A stretch of 5,928 nt of DNA from Bacteroidota bacterium (GTDB lineage: Bacteria; Bacteroidota; Kryptoniia; Kryptoniales; JAKASW01), in assembly GCA_021785235.1 (NCBI GenBank), contig JAJYGB010000203.1, positions 1 through 5,928 of the forward strand, given 5' to 3'. Position 1 is the first letter of the stretch. Every line of letters starts with the position of its first letter. Positions 5,492 to 5,928 of the stretch are shown here, one piece after another. The translations under genes were made by a program, and so were the position numbers. Below the pieces are notes generated by a model, which was given only the letters and a program-made list of their open reading frames with translations, did no database searches and had not been told where the DNA came from.

Positions 5492-5928
5492 TGTTCCAGA
5501 GAACCCGATTCATTCTCAGTATCGCTCTTCGCCATCTCACGGGAAAGCGACGTCAGACCGGGCTCGTCATCGCCGGCGTAGCCGTGGGCTCGATGGTGAT
5601 GATACTAACGTTTGGGTTGGCGGAAGGGGCCATCACGGACATAAAGAACAAAATCATCGATATATCGCCTCTGATTACGATTAAGGGCGAAAAGGTGGAG
5701 GGAAAGCCGAGGCTTCTCATGTCTTCCTCCCCGTATTCTGGGAATCACTTCGAGATCGTCTCGAGAATTGTTCCCGATGAAAAGAAAGAGGTGAAGCCTT
5801 ACACGGAAGTCGTCTCACTGGTTGACGGGCTGCCGGGCATAGACGCGGTTTCACCCTTTGTGGCCACGCGCGGCGTTCTCCGGTACACCATGCTTTCCCG
5901 TCCCTGCTTCGTGAAGGGGCTCATTCCG
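5491..5928 (+). CDS. ABC transporter permease, MacB/LolC/FtsX type, N-terminal part
   Basis: The first 146 residues of an inner-membrane permease that continues beyond the window. A short cytoplasmic segment (IALRHLTGKRRQ, 11-22) precedes the first transmembrane helix at about 24-43, followed by a periplasmic domain that includes LPGIDAVSPFV (114-124) and FVKGLIP (140-146). These match the start of the MacB periplasmic core domain and the related LolC/LolE proteins. This type moves substrates from the membrane or periplasm by mechanotransmission and works with a separate or fused ATPase, not seen here. The ATG overlaps the adaptor stop (TGATG), giving tight coupling. Substrate is unknown; drugs, lipids or lipoproteins are all possible. 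Confidence 0.88.
   Translation, partial: MFQRTRFILSIALRHLTGKRRQTGLVIAGVAVGSMVMILTFGLAEGAITDIKNKIIDISPLITIKGEKVEGKPRLLMSSSPYSGNHFEIVSRIVPDEKKEVKPYTEVVSLVDGLPGIDAVSPFVATRGVLRYTMLSRPCFVKGLIP

Overview
The window looks like ordinary chromosomal DNA from a Gram-negative bacterium, most likely of the Bacteroidota/Chlorobi (FCB) assemblage. This placement is an inference. It rests on a lipoprotein GH3 N-acetylglucosaminidase paired with a BadF-type sugar kinase, and on a promoter upstream of the TetR gene that contains an exact Bacteroidota-type TAnnTTTG element. Several genes also have clear Shine-Dalgarno sites, which would fit an early-branching lineage of that group better than a classical Bacteroides. 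GC content is moderate, and base and codon use look even throughout. I see no insertion sequence, tRNA, rRNA, CRISPR array or phage gene.

Left part (1-1731, minus strand): a two-gene operon read leftwards. It encodes a cytoplasmic N-acetylglucosamine/N-acetylmuramate kinase of the BadF/BadG/BcrA/BcrD family, followed by a lipid-anchored GH3 beta-N-acetylhexosaminidase whose 3' end lies outside the window. The two genes overlap as ATGA. Together they suggest release and phosphorylation of amino sugars from peptidoglycan or chitin fragments.

Divergent spacer (1732-1906): separates the kinase operon from a rightward operon. It holds a candidate kinase promoter and two overlapping inverted repeats that could be regulator sites.

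Middle part (1907-3621, plus strand): a tight three-gene operon of an EVE-domain protein, a crotonase-fold (enoyl-CoA hydratase/isomerase) protein and adenine phosphoribosyltransferase. All three start at non-ATG codons (TTG, GTG, GTG). The crotonase lacks one of the two glutamates of a classical hydratase. A 9-bp hairpin follows apt.

Right part (3753-5928, plus strand): an efflux-type operon of a TetR repressor, an HlyD/MacA-type membrane fusion protein and the start of a MacB/LolC/FtsX-type ABC permease (cut by the window edge). The genes are joined by ATGA and TGATG overlaps. A perfect 18-bp palindrome overlaps the predicted promoter just upstream of tetR, so a self-repressing exporter operon induced by a ligand is the natural reading. 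The ATPase and any outer-membrane channel are not in view.

I found no clearly new system. The most notable points are the promoter/operator overlap, the altered crotonase active site, the EVE-crotonase-apt operon with its uniform non-ATG starts, and the possible leaderless kinase mRNA.
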